From positions 35,253 to 99,252 of the forward strand of contig JALOAT010000010.1 of the NCBI GenBank assembly GCA_023228645.1: a stretch of DNA of 64,000 nt. The letters are read 5' to 3'. Positions 1 to 9,199 of the stretch are shown here, one piece after another. The notes beneath the pieces were generated by a model that ran no database searches, was not told the DNA's origin, and saw only the letters and a program-made list of their open reading frames with translations. The stretch comes from Gammaproteobacteria bacterium. GTDB taxonomy: Bacteria; Pseudomonadota; Gammaproteobacteria; Thiohalomonadales; Thiohalomonadaceae. The translations under genes were made by a program, and so were the position numbers. Positions within the stretch are counted from its first letter, which is position 1. Each line of letters begins with the position of its first letter.

Positions 1-2
1 AG

Positions 3-197
3 ATCATCCGCGTTGTGGTCAGCCGCATCCAAACCTCGTGCGGCTTCGGCGTCCCGCTCATGACCTTCGCTGCACAGCGCGACGATCTCGCCGCCTGGGC
101 GGAGCGCAAGGGTGGGGACGGCCTGGTGCGCTATCGCCGCGAGCGCAACGCCCGCAGCATCGACGGGCTGGCAGCGCCCCTCGGCGACGACCACTGA
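3..197 (+). CDS. PPOX-family FMN-binding protein, C-terminal fragment
   Basis: The last 64 codons of a gene that begins before the window; the stop is at 195-197. The visible part contains VSRIQTSCGFGVPL followed by a charged WAERKGGDGLVRYRRERN segment and NARSIDGL. This ending is typical of pyridoxamine 5'-phosphate oxidase-related (split beta-barrel, flavin-binding) proteins, where the QT-CG-GVP segment lies late in the fold. Only the tail is present, so the cofactor site and substrate cannot be judged. It may be a general flavin or haem-binding oxidoreductase rather than true PdxH. The family call rests on recalled similarity. Confidence 0.55.
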   Translation: MIRVVVSRIQTSCGFGVPLMTFAAQRDDLAAWAERKGGDGLVRYRRERNARSIDGLAAPLGDDH

Positions 198-448
198 GGA
201 CAGCGCGGTGCGGGGATCCGGCGGCCACCGGCACTGGAGCGGCCGGGCTCGGCCTACCCGAACGTATCCGATCTTCGTAGCCTCCCGGCGAGCACGCGGC
301 AGTGGCTGCACGTATCACAGCCAGGCCCGCACCAGCACGCCGTTTGACGGACCCTTCGGGCTTTATGCACACACCCGGGTGAGGGGCGGCGCGACAGCCT
401 CAAGACCCGGACCCGGTCGAGAGACGGTCCTGGGAGCGATATCTAAGC

Positions 449-580
449 CATTGTTTTTTCGAGTTGTTTCTTATCGACCATTTTCTCGCCGATCTAACGA
501 AAAGTCAGTGGCGACGCGGCCTGGACGCGGATAACCCCAATTCATCCACACAGTTATCCACAGCTTTTGTGGATAACAGA
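449..580 (+). repeat. DnaA-box palindrome repeat, copy 1
   Basis: Starts with CATTGTTTTTTCGAG, continues through TTTTCTCGCC and a GC-rich stretch to GATAACCCCAA, then TCATCCACA and a perfect inverted repeat. GTTATCCACA at 553-562 faces TGTGGATAAC at 568-577 across 5 bases. TTATCCACA is the strong DnaA-box consensus, so the copy has two perfect boxes in opposite orientation and one near-box (TCATCCACA, 542-550). Copy 2 at 819-949 repeats the same order of blocks. Confidence 0.8.
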
Positions 581-818
581 CTTTCCCCCAGGGATCACGC
601 GGGGTTAGGGCATTAATCGCGACTTCTCCTCAGAATCAGCGCCCGCTGTCCGGCGATCCGAGCCAACCTGCCTTACGTCGCCGCGTAGCACAGGCATGCC
701 CCACCCGCAAGGCGAAAACCGCCCTTCGATGGAGTTTATGCACATCGGCCACGGTCCGGCATGTCGCCCATCATGCCGACGCACCATTCTTCATCAGAAG
801 CTGCGAATATCCGCAATG

Positions 819-949
819 CATTGTTTTTACGTGTCTTTTTTTGTGCTCACTTTCTCGCCAGCCTAACACCGGCGCAGATGCGGCGCGGTCCGCGCGCAGA
901 TAACCCCAAATCATCCACAAAGTTATCCACAGGTTTTGTGGATAACAGA
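819..949 (+). repeat. DnaA-box palindrome repeat, copy 2
   Basis: Second copy in the same orientation: CATTGTTTTTACGTG, T-rich tract, TTTCTCGCCAGCC, GC-rich block, GATAACCCCAAATCATCCACA, then GTTATCCACA (922-931) and TGTGGATAAC (937-946) with a 5-base spacer. Two perfect and one near DnaA box occur in the same geometry as copy 1. The palindrome and flanks are better conserved than the middle. It ends about 80 bases before the priA start, so it could also affect priA transcription. Confidence 0.8.
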
Positions 950-1028
950 GCAATCCACAAGCAGCACAGGCGGTTAGCTGCACCAAGGGCAGGGGGATGT
1001 GATCAACGCCGTGTTACATTGCCGCGCC

Positions 1029-3215
<2,187 letters not shown>

Positions 3216-3256
3216 GCGGCGTACACGGCCCACCCTATGGGGTGCCGCTGAAACGA

Positions 3257-3297
3257 ACGCTCCCTCTCCGTCCGGGGTCCGGACGGAGAGGGAGCGT
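3257..3297. terminator. Perfect 19-bp hairpin after priA
   Basis: Left arm 3257-3275 and right arm 3279-3297 are exact reverse complements with a 3-base loop (GGT). Both arms carry the CCCTCTCCGTCCGG type of sequence. No T-tract follows, so it is not a classic intrinsic terminator. It may stop or protect priA mRNA, or be a repeat-derived palindrome. Confidence 0.6.
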
Positions 3298-3312
3298 GGG
3301 GAGCCACCCTTG

Positions 3313-3353
3313 TTGCAATTGCCGCAAAATCGGCCTACGTTCGGCATATGCCG
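3313..3353 (+). promoter_or_regulatory. Promoter and palindromic operator of the toxin-antitoxin pair
   Basis: TTGCAA (3313-3318) and TACGTT (3336-3341), 17 bases apart, form a plausible sigma-70 promoter. The perfect 12-base palindrome CGGCATATGCCG (3342-3353) lies directly on or after the -10 element and 20 bases before the antitoxin start. Antitoxins with helix-turn-helix domains commonly autorepress from such a site. That this is the operator is inference from position and symmetry. Confidence 0.5.
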
Positions 3354-3373
3354 TCTACGCAAGGGGGCCATCG

Positions 3374-3730
3374 ATGACCAGCGCGCTCGCCGTGAAGGAC
3401 GACAAGCGGGCCGTGCTCACCAAGACGCTGCTGCGGGCCGGGCAGGGGCTCGGGCTGGACCAGGCAGCGCTCGCGCGTGTCATCGGCATGGAGCGCTCGG
3501 TGTTCCGCCGCGGCGTCGATCCAAACAGCAAGGCCGGTGAACTGGGGCTGCTGCTGATCCGCTGTTACCGCAGCCTGTTCGCCCTCATGGGCGGCGACCC
3601 GGACCACATGCGCCACTGGATGCACACCCCCAACCATCACACCGGCGGCGTGCCCGCGGCGCAGGTGCAGACGGTGGAAGGGCTGGTGCACGTGCTTTCC
3701 TATCTGGACGCCATCCGCGGCAAGGTTTGA
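3374..3730 (+). CDS. Xre/MbcA/ParS-type antitoxin (DUF2384)
   Basis: A 118-residue protein with an N-terminal helix-turn-helix-like stretch (GLGLDQAALARVIGMERSVF, about 26-45). The C-terminal half (LLLIRCYRSLFALMGGDPDHM) ends in a region resembling the antitoxin/toxin-binding DUF2384 domain, with GG-PAAQVQTVEGLVHVLSYLDAIRGKV at the tail. In this family the antitoxin blocks the toxin active site with its C-terminus and represses the operon. AAGGGGGC upstream is a good ribosome-binding site for the ATG at 3374. The stop is followed after 3 bases by the RES gene. The pair sits between priA and argS, which are normally close together, suggesting insertion into a core operon. Confidence 0.85.
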   Translation: MTSALAVKDDKRAVLTKTLLRAGQGLGLDQAALARVIGMERSVFRRGVDPNSKAGELGLLLIRCYRSLFALMGGDPDHMRHWMHTPNHHTGGVPAAQVQTVEGLVHVLSYLDAIRGKV

Positions 3731-3733
3731 GCC

Positions 3734-4471
3734 GTGCTGTGGGAGCAGTGTGACCTGGAAGCCGCCACGCGCCCCATCGGCGGCGCGCTTTACCGCATCG
3801 TGGAGAGCCAGGAGCAGGTGGCGACCCTCGGCTTGGTGGATTCGCTGGACGAACAGAGCGTGCTCGAGGAAATGCTGGAGGCGAGCAAGCCGCCGCTCCC
3901 GCCGGAGACCCGCGGCCTGCATTATCTGCTCGCCACGCCCTTCCGTTATCCGCCCCTGCGCCACGGCTCGCGCTACGGGCGACGCCACGAACCGTCGCTG
4001 TTCTACGGCTCGCTGGACCCGAGCACCTGCCTCGCCGAATGCGCCTGGTACCGGTTGCTGTTCTGGCACGGCATGGAAATCCCGCCCCCGCGGCGCATCC
4101 GTACGCGGCATGCGCTGTTTCAGGCACCCTATGCGGCAGGCCGCGCGCTACAGCTTCAACACCCACCCTGCGAAAGCCACCGGGCGACTCTTGCCCATCC
4201 CGCGGACTACAGCGCCACTCAGGCCCTTGGCACCGCCATGCGCGAGGCGGGCATCGAGGCCTTCGAATTCCCTTCGGCGCGCGGCCCGGAACGCGGCGTC
4301 AACGTGGCCCTGTTCACCCCGGCGGCACTGGCCGCCGCGCGACCGGCGTACACCGAGGAGTGGTGGTGTGAGGTGGACGGCGAGCAGGTTACCTTCCTGA
4401 ACGCAGCGACGCGCCACACCCAGGGCTTCACCGCGACCCTCTTCCACGTGGACGGACGCCTGCCGGTTTGA
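3734..4471 (+). CDS. RES-domain toxin (NAD+-degrading family)
   Basis: A 245-residue RES-domain protein starting at a GTG, 3 bases after the antitoxin stop. The RES hallmark residues are visible: an early R in ALYRIV, then GSRYGRRHEPSLFYGS and STCLAECAWYR (about 78-106), where Arg, Glu and Ser line the active site, and a late FEFPSARG-GVNVALF segment. Characterised RES toxins such as MbcT and ParT degrade or transfer ADP-ribose from NAD+, and are fused to or paired with DUF2384/Xre antitoxins as here. At about 245 residues it is longer than the bare RES core (about 150), so the flanks hold extra material. The exact biochemical activity cannot be read from sequence. Confidence 0.85.
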   Translation: MLWEQCDLEAATRPIGGALYRIVESQEQVATLGLVDSLDEQSVLEEMLEASKPPLPPETRGLHYLLATPFRYPPLRHGSRYGRRHEPSLFYGSLDPSTCLAECAWYRLLFWHGMEIPPPRRIRTRHALFQAPYAAGRALQLQHPPCESHRATLAHPADYSATQALGTAMREAGIEAFEFPSARGPERGVNVALFTPAALAAARPAYTEEWWCEVDGEQVTFLNAATRHTQGFTATLFHVDGRLPV

Positions 4472-4530
4472 ACGGTGCACACGGATGGCTCGGCCGTAAC
4501 ACCGACCGATGCAAGCGATGGCAGGCATGT

Positions 4531-4560
4531 GTGCGATCGCACGGCGCTGTGATCAACAGC
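4531..4560. other. Palindromes between the toxin gene and argS
   Basis: GTGCGATCGCAC (4531-4542) is a perfect 12-base palindrome containing GCGATCGC. It is followed at once by GCTGTGATCAACAGC (4546-4560), a second inverted repeat with 5-base arms. They could be protein-binding sites or simple repeat remnants. Nothing links them to a known regulator. Confidence 0.35.
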
Positions 4561-4565
4561 ACACA

Positions 4566-4596
4566 AAAACCCCCGTGTCCCCGTGTTTATTGCTTT
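4566..4596. repeat. Half copy of the 9-bp-periodic GTGTCCCC element
   Basis: ACCCCCGTGTCCCCGTGTTTATTGC matches the right arm of the palindromic element found complete at 40354, 49274, 55166 and 61766. No left arm is recognisable nearby, so this looks like a decayed or partial copy. It lies in the leader region of argS. Confidence 0.6.
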
Positions 4597-4673
4597 CCCG
4601 CATCACGCGCGCCTTTTGCCCGGCGCCCCGTAATCGTAGAATTACCGGTTCCGCAGACCAGAAGGGTTGATCC

Positions 4674-6434
4674 TTGAAAAGGCATCTGACCGAACTCATC
4701 CAGGCCGCGCTCGCCTCCCTGTCGCAGAGCGGTGAACTCACCGGCGAACAGCCCGACATCATCATCGAGCGCACGCGCGACACGCGCTTCGGCGACTTCG
4801 CCTGCAACGTGGCCATGCTGCTGGCCAAGCGCCTGGGTCGCAAGCCGCGCGACGTGGCAGAGCTCGTGGTCGCCCGTCTGCCCGCCTCGGCGCAGGTCGC
4901 CAAGGTGGAGATCGCCGGCCCCGGTTTCATCAACTTCACCCTGAGCCCCGAGGCGGTACGTGCCGTGGTGCGCGAGGTGGTCGAGGCCGGCGAGGCCTTC
5001 GGCAAGTCCACCGTGGGCAATGGCCAGCACGTGCAGGTGGAGTTCGTCTCCGCCAATCCCACCGGACCGCTGCACGTGGGCCACGGCCGCGGCGCGGCCT
5101 ACGGCGCCACCGTCGCCGACCTGCTCGCCGCCGCGGGCTTCCGCGTGCATCGCGAGTACTACATCAACGACGCCGGCCGGCAGATGGACATCCTCGCCGC
5201 CAGCATCTGGCTGCGCTACCTGGAACTGGGCGGCGAGGAGCTGCAATTCCCCTCCAACGGCTACAAGAGCGACGATTACGTGTGGGACATCGCCGCCGCG
5301 CTGCGCAATGAGCACGGCCAGGCCTTCCACCATGCTGCCGCAGTGGTGTTCCAGGACCTGCCGGCCGACGAGCCGCAGGGCGGTGACAAGGAAGAGCACA
5401 TCGACGCCATCGTCGAACGCGCCAAGGAGCTGCTCGGCGCCGGGAAGTACCGCACGGTGTTCGACAAGGGCCTGGACGCGATCATCAAAGACATCCGCCA
5501 GGACCTGGAAGAATTCGGCGTCGCCTATCAGGAGTGGTATTCCGAGCGTAAGCTGGTGGAAAGCGGCGCCGTGGACCGCGCCATCGCGCGCCTGGAAGAG
5601 GCCGGCTACATCTACGAGAAGGAAGGCGCCAAGTGGTTCGCCTCCACCCGTTTCGGTGACGAGAAAGACCGCGTGGTGGTGCGCGACAACGGCGTGAAGA
5701 CCTATTTCGCCTCGGACATCGCCTACCACATGGAGAAGTTCGAGCGCGGCTTCGACCGCATCATCGACGTGTGGGGCGCCGATCACCACGGCTACGTGCC
5801 GCGCGTGAAGGCCGCGCTCCAGGCCATGGGCCAGAACCCGGACCTGCTCGACGTGCTGCTGGTGCAGTTCGCCATCCTCTACCGCGGCGGCGAACGCGTG
5901 CAGATGTCCACCCGCGCCGGCTCCTTCGTCACCCTGCGCGAACTGCGCAAGGAAGTCGGCAACGACGCGGCGCGCTTCTTCTACGTGATGCGCAAATGCG
6001 AACAGCACATGGACTTCGACCTGGACCTGGCCAAGTCGCAGAGCAACGACAACCCGGTGTTTTACATCCAGTATGCCCACGCGCGCATCTGCTCGGTGAT
6101 GCGGCAGATGACGGAAAAGGGCTACTCCTACGACCAGGGCGCCGGGCTCGCCCACCTGCACCTGCTCACCGAAGACCACGAGCTGGCCCTCTTCAATCGC
6201 CTCGGCCGTTACCCGGAAGTGGTGGAGGCAGCGGCCCTCGCCCATGAGCCGCACCAGCTTGCCCACTACCTGCGCGAACTGGCCAACGACTTCCACACCT
6301 ACTACAACGCCCATCAGTTCCTGGTGGATGCGGCCGGCCTGCGCGATGCCCGCCTGGCGCTGATCCTGGCCACCCGCCAAGTGCTGGCCAACGGCCTCGG
6401 CCTGCTGGGGGTGTCTGCCCCCGAGAGCATGTAA
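4674..6434 (+). CDS. argS: Arginyl-tRNA synthetase
   Basis: Class I aminoacyl-tRNA synthetase charging tRNA-Arg. The 586 residues show the N-terminal additional domain, the HIGH-type motif NPTGPLHVGHGRG (about 128-140) and the KMSKS counterpart as VQMSTR (about 409), the degenerate form common in ArgRS. A DALR anticodon-binding domain ends the protein. The start is a TTG at 4674, chosen because GAAGG lies about 10 bases upstream and MKRHLTELIQAAL is the family's usual beginning; no in-frame ATG fits. The stop overlaps the ATG of the next gene by one base, so the two are translationally coupled. tRNA-Arg(CCG), one of its substrates, is at 29779. Confidence 0.97.
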   Translation: MKRHLTELIQAALASLSQSGELTGEQPDIIIERTRDTRFGDFACNVAMLLAKRLGRKPRDVAELVVARLPASAQVAKVEIAGPGFINFTLSPEAVRAVVREVVEAGEAFGKSTVGNGQHVQVEFVSANPTGPLHVGHGRGAAYGATVADLLAAAGFRVHREYYINDAGRQMDILAASIWLRYLELGGEELQFPSNGYKSDDYVWDIAAALRNEHGQAFHHAAAVVFQDLPADEPQGGDKEEHIDAIVERAKELLGAGKYRTVFDKGLDAIIKDIRQDLEEFGVAYQEWYSERKLVESGAVDRAIARLEEAGYIYEKEGAKWFASTRFGDEKDRVVVRDNGVKTYFASDIAYHMEKFERGFDRIIDVWGADHHGYVPRVKAALQAMGQNPDLLDVLLVQFAILYRGGERVQMSTRAGSFVTLRELRKEVGNDAARFFYVMRKCEQHMDFDLDLAKSQSNDNPVFYIQYAHARICSVMRQMTEKGYSYDQGAGLAHLHLLTEDHELALFNRLGRYPEVVEAAALAHEPHQLAHYLRELANDFHTYYNAHQFLVDAAGLRDARLALILATRQVLANGLGLLGVSAPESM

Positions 6435-6997
6435 TGGGGCGTGACTACAAGCGGCGCGCGCCGGCCCGAAAGAAGAAGGTCGCACCCGGCTGGGTGTGGC
6501 TGCTATCGGGACTCACGGTCGGATTGTTCGTGGCCTTCTTGGTATTCCTGCAGACGCGAGGGCCGGCGCCCGTGAAGGCGGCGGTGCGTGAGCCCGCCAG
6601 CGCCAGTGCCAAGCCAGCGCCCAAGGCGCCTGCGGCGGCCACGCCCGAGAAGAAGCCGCTCAGCTACGACTTCTACACCATCCTGCCGCAGTTCGAGGTG
6701 GAGGTGCCGGAAGAAAAGAATCTGCCGCGCGAAAAGCCCGTACCGGCCGTCGCCACACCCGGCACCTACACGCTGCAGGTGGGCTCGTTCACCAGCGCCC
6801 GCGACGCCGACACGCGCAAGGCGGAGCTGGCCATGCTGGGTATCGTCTCTGCCGTGCAGGCGGTGAATGTGGACGGCAAGTCCACCTACCACCGCGTGCG
6901 CATCGGTCCGTTCAGCGACCTGGAACGCCTGAACAGCGTGCGCCAGACCCTGCGCGAGAACGGCATCGAATTCATGACCCTCAAGACCCGCTCTTGA
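6434..6997 (+). CDS. SPOR-domain inner-membrane protein (FtsN-like)
   Basis: A 187-residue bitopic protein. The N-terminus is basic (RDYKRRAPARKKK), followed by one membrane helix (about 21-40), an Ala/Pro-rich periplasmic linker, and a C-terminal SPOR domain (about 110-187, YTLQVGSFTSARDADTRKAE... RVRIGPF). SPOR domains bind glycan strands stripped of stem peptides at the division septum. The gene next to argS is the FtsN-type SPOR gene in many Gammaproteobacteria, so a role in division is likely. The essential periplasmic helices of E. coli FtsN are not evident, so equivalence is not proved. The start overlaps the argS stop by one base. Confidence 0.9.
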   Translation: MGRDYKRRAPARKKKVAPGWVWLLSGLTVGLFVAFLVFLQTRGPAPVKAAVREPASASAKPAPKAPAAATPEKKPLSYDFYTILPQFEVEVPEEKNLPREKPVPAVATPGTYTLQVGSFTSARDADTRKAELAMLGIVSAVQAVNVDGKSTYHRVRIGPFSDLERLNSVRQTLRENGIEFMTLKTRS

Positions 6998-7044
6998 GTC
7001 CGTTCCGTTTCGACGATCCAATAACGCAACAAGGAGCCGTTTTC

Positions 7045-7611
7045 ATGCAACGCCTGTTCAAATCCCTCATGGTCACGGGCCTGCTGGCCGCCAGCCCGAT
7101 AACCCTTGCCCAGCCGGCCGCCCCCCTGGACTACATGAACGCCCAACTGGCCATCGGCCTGGTGGAAGACCTGAGCGATCCCTTCGTGCTGGTGCTGACC
7201 GCCGGCAAGGAACTGCCCAACCTGGGCCGCAACGTGGCCTTCGAGGTGGAGTTCACCGATACCATCACGGCGGCGGACCGCGGCGGTTCCGTTACTGTGC
7301 CAGGATTCGGCACCGTGCCCGCCGGTGTCAGCCTCTCCTACTGGTCGCTGGGCGGCTACGGCGTCTTGAATGTCCCTTTGGACGATCGCCTCTCCGCCCG
7401 CGCCCGCGCCGGCCTGCGCCTGCTGTCGGCCTATGCCAACGGCGACGAAGAGCGCGACCTCGGCATCACCTTCGGTTTCGGCCTGGCCTACCGCTACGCC
7501 GCCAACCTGGCGTTCGTGGGCGAGTTCACCTACCTGGACGAGATCGACAACGACGGCGGCGACGACATCGGCGTCAACCACCTCTCGGCGGGCGTTCAGG
7601 TCCGCTTCTGA
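7045..7611 (+). CDS. Small outer-membrane beta-barrel protein, paralog 1
   Basis: A 188-residue secreted protein: signal peptide MQRLFKSLMVTGLLAASPITLAQ, then alternating hydrophobic/polar strands (FEVEFTDTIT, YWSLGGYGVLNV, AGLRLLSAY, AYRYAANLAFVGEFTYL). It ends in VNHLSAGVQVRF, with the terminal Phe expected for BAM recognition. This pattern fits an eight-stranded OmpA/OmpW-like barrel. AAGGAG at 7031-7036 supports the ATG at 7045. The next gene (7863-8387) is a paralog with the same plan and ending. Specific function unknown. Confidence 0.75.
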   Translation: MQRLFKSLMVTGLLAASPITLAQPAAPLDYMNAQLAIGLVEDLSDPFVLVLTAGKELPNLGRNVAFEVEFTDTITAADRGGSVTVPGFGTVPAGVSLSYWSLGGYGVLNVPLDDRLSARARAGLRLLSAYANGDEERDLGITFGFGLAYRYAANLAFVGEFTYLDEIDNDGGDDIGVNHLSAGVQVRF

Positions 7612-7621
7612 AACAGGGCAC

Positions 7622-7644
7622 GCCACCCCGGAAACCGGGGTGGC
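7622..7644 (+). terminator. Hairpin after barrel gene 1
   Basis: GCCACCCCGG (7622-7631) pairs perfectly with CCGGGGTGGC (7635-7644) across an AAA loop, 11 bases after the stop. The U-tract is missing, so termination is likely but not certain. Confidence 0.6.
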
Positions 7645-7862
7645 TATGCTTGCACCCCCTCCGCCGTTCCGGCGCAGCCCCCGAACTCGCAGGCAAGTAG
7701 CTGTTAGGTGCCGCGGCCCGTCCGCGATGTCGCCTGCTTTGTGATGCGGCCTAGCCTGTCGACGCACACCGCTCCACCATTTCCGCCATAGTGGGCCCTC
7801 ACCCCGCTCGCTACGCTCACTGGTAGGTGCATCGCATGGAACCTTCAGTGAGGAGAGCCCCA

Positions 7863-8387
7863 ATGAAAAAGCCCTTGGTTGTGGTTGCGTCCGGCGCGTT
7901 CCTCGGCTTGGCAGCGGCACCCGCCATCGCCCAGGAAACTCCGTCGGAATCGCAGTTCGTCGACTATGTCACGGCCCAGCTGGTCTGGGCGGATGTGGAT
8001 GCCTACGATGAGGCGCTGGCCCTGGCAATCGCCGCGGGCAAGACCGTTGCGCCGAATTTCTCGGTGGAAGGTGAACTCACCACGACGATTACGGAAGCCG
8101 AAGCCGAGGCAGCAGGTTCAAACGCCGAAACGACCTACTGGTCTGTGGGCGCCTATGGCGTGTATGCCCTGCCCGTAGGTGAGGATTTCGCGCTGCGCGG
8201 CAGGCTCGGTGGCGTCTACCTCAATGTGGATCAGGACGTCGGGGGTCTCGACGGTGACGAATTCAACGTGAGCTTCGGTGTGGGCGGCCTCTATGACCTG
8301 AGCCCCAACCTCAATCTCATTGCCGAATACACCCGTCTGGACGCAGACATCAACCATCTCTCCGCCGGCGTACAGTTCAAGTTCTGA
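7863..8387 (+). CDS. Small outer-membrane beta-barrel protein, paralog 2
   Basis: A 174-residue exported protein with signal peptide MKKPLVVVASGAFLGLAAAPAIAQ. It shares its plan with the preceding gene: DYVTAQL versus DYMNAQL near the mature N-terminus, an AAGK/TAGK motif, a TTTIT/DTIT strand, TYWSVGAYGVYAL versus SYWSLGGYGVLNV, and a C-terminal INHLSAGVQFKF. A GGAG 8 bases upstream supports the ATG at 7863. A tandem duplication followed by divergence is the simplest history. A 250-base gap and two separate hairpins suggest separate transcription. Ligand or role unknown. Confidence 0.75.
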   Translation: MKKPLVVVASGAFLGLAAAPAIAQETPSESQFVDYVTAQLVWADVDAYDEALALAIAAGKTVAPNFSVEGELTTTITEAEAEAAGSNAETTYWSVGAYGVYALPVGEDFALRGRLGGVYLNVDQDVGGLDGDEFNVSFGVGGLYDLSPNLNLIAEYTRLDADINHLSAGVQFKF

Positions 8388-8412
8388 GCCCACTAAGCGC
8401 AGGAAGGCACAT

Positions 8413-8440
8413 AAAGGGCAGGATGCCCTTTTTTGTTTTC
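8413..8440 (+). terminator. Rho-independent terminator after barrel gene 2
   Basis: AAAGGGCA (8413-8420) and TGCCCTTT (8424-8431) form an 8-bp stem with a GGA loop, followed by a T-rich tract (TTTGTTTTC). It lies 26 bases after the stop codon. Confidence 0.85.
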
Positions 8441-8620
8441 CGTTGCGAAGCAACGGCCCGACACAGAGATCACAGAGGACTGAGCCGATTCGCCGACGGT
8501 CGGCTCCTACCACCGCAGTTTCACCAAGCCGCGTGGGAGCCCACACCGTGGGCGAACGGTCTTCCAATCCTCGATACGGGGAATTGCCGCGGGGCTGCGC
8601 CTGGCCCCGTTATGAAGAAC

Positions 8621-9187
8621 TCAGAGCAGCAGCACCAGGGCCAGGATCAGGACCGTGACCACCAGCGAGGCGGACAGTACTGTGATCGTGGACTGGGCGG
8701 TCTCCTCGCGCAGCTTGAGGCGGACGATGTGTTGTTCGCGCGCCTGTAGTTCGGCGCCCATTTCCTGCTCACGCTGCTTGTATTGCTTGAGCGAGGTCTC
8801 CAGGGTCTCGCCGTGCTCTTCGCACACCCGCAGCTCCTGGGCGAGCTGCTTGGCGGTCTTGCCACCGGTGCCGTTGCCCGTGGGCGCGAGGTCCTCTGCC
8901 GATTCCCCGAGCACCACCAGCCCCGGGTCCTCGCGCTTGGTGACGAAGGCGAGCGCGTGCTCCAGGGCGCGCAGCTCCGCATACAGACGCGTGGGCGACA
9001 GCGACGCCTGGGGGTCGAGCAGGCGCTCGCGCGCCTGGTTCACGTCCACCTGCACGCGGGTGGCGGGATAGAGAATGTGGCGCCGGTAGGTATCGACGTA
9101 GGCGAAGGCATCCGCGGCGCGGAACTTGAACTCGGCGGTGGCGGCAGGCTTCGTTTCCATTCCCTTGCTATCGGATACCCCGGCCAT
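8621..9187 (-). CDS. Coiled-coil protein with C-terminal membrane tail, unknown function
   Basis: I do not recognise the family. The 188-residue product has a mixed N-terminal part (about 20-90, FKFRAADAFAYVDTYRRHIL) and a Thr/Gly-rich stretch. A long charged heptad-rich helix follows (about 105-165, AQELRVCEEHGETLETSLKQ and onward), then a very hydrophobic terminal helix (about 168-188, SASLVVTVLILALVLLL). There is no signal peptide, so a tail-anchored topology with the coiled coil in the cytoplasm is likely. It begins 12 bases after the speA stop on the same strand and is probably co-transcribed. An AGGA about 10 bases upstream fits the start. Confidence 0.6.
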   Translation of the reverse strand: MAGVSDSKGMETKPAATAEFKFRAADAFAYVDTYRRHILYPATRVQVDVNQARERLLDPQASLSPTRLYAELRALEHALAFVTKREDPGLVVLGESAEDLAPTGNGTGGKTAKQLAQELRVCEEHGETLETSLKQYKQREQEMGAELQAREQHIVRLKLREETAQSTITVLSASLVVTVLILALVLLL

Positions 9188-9199
9188 GCGCTTGAATCC

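Larger units (their letters stand above)
198..1028. other. Long spacer upstream of priA
   Basis: No credible gene lies here: short open frames overlap each other, lack ribosome-binding sites and have random composition. The region holds two diverged copies of a roughly 130-base repeat (449-580 and 819-949, listed separately). Each has a T-rich stretch, a GC-rich stretch and an inverted pair of DnaA-box sequences. I see nothing recognisable in 198-445 or 600-815. Confidence 0.7.

Noticed and set aside
449..949. Possible chromosomal origin of replication because of several DnaA boxes
   Set aside because: dnaA, dnaN, gyrB, rnpA or gidA are not nearby and there is no AT-rich unwinding region; only two inverted pairs with near-boxes are present. 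Treated as a repeat family instead.
4587..6485. 632-codon minus-strand frame opposite argS
   Set aside because: Antisense shadow of argS; composition His/Val/Gly-rich without motifs.
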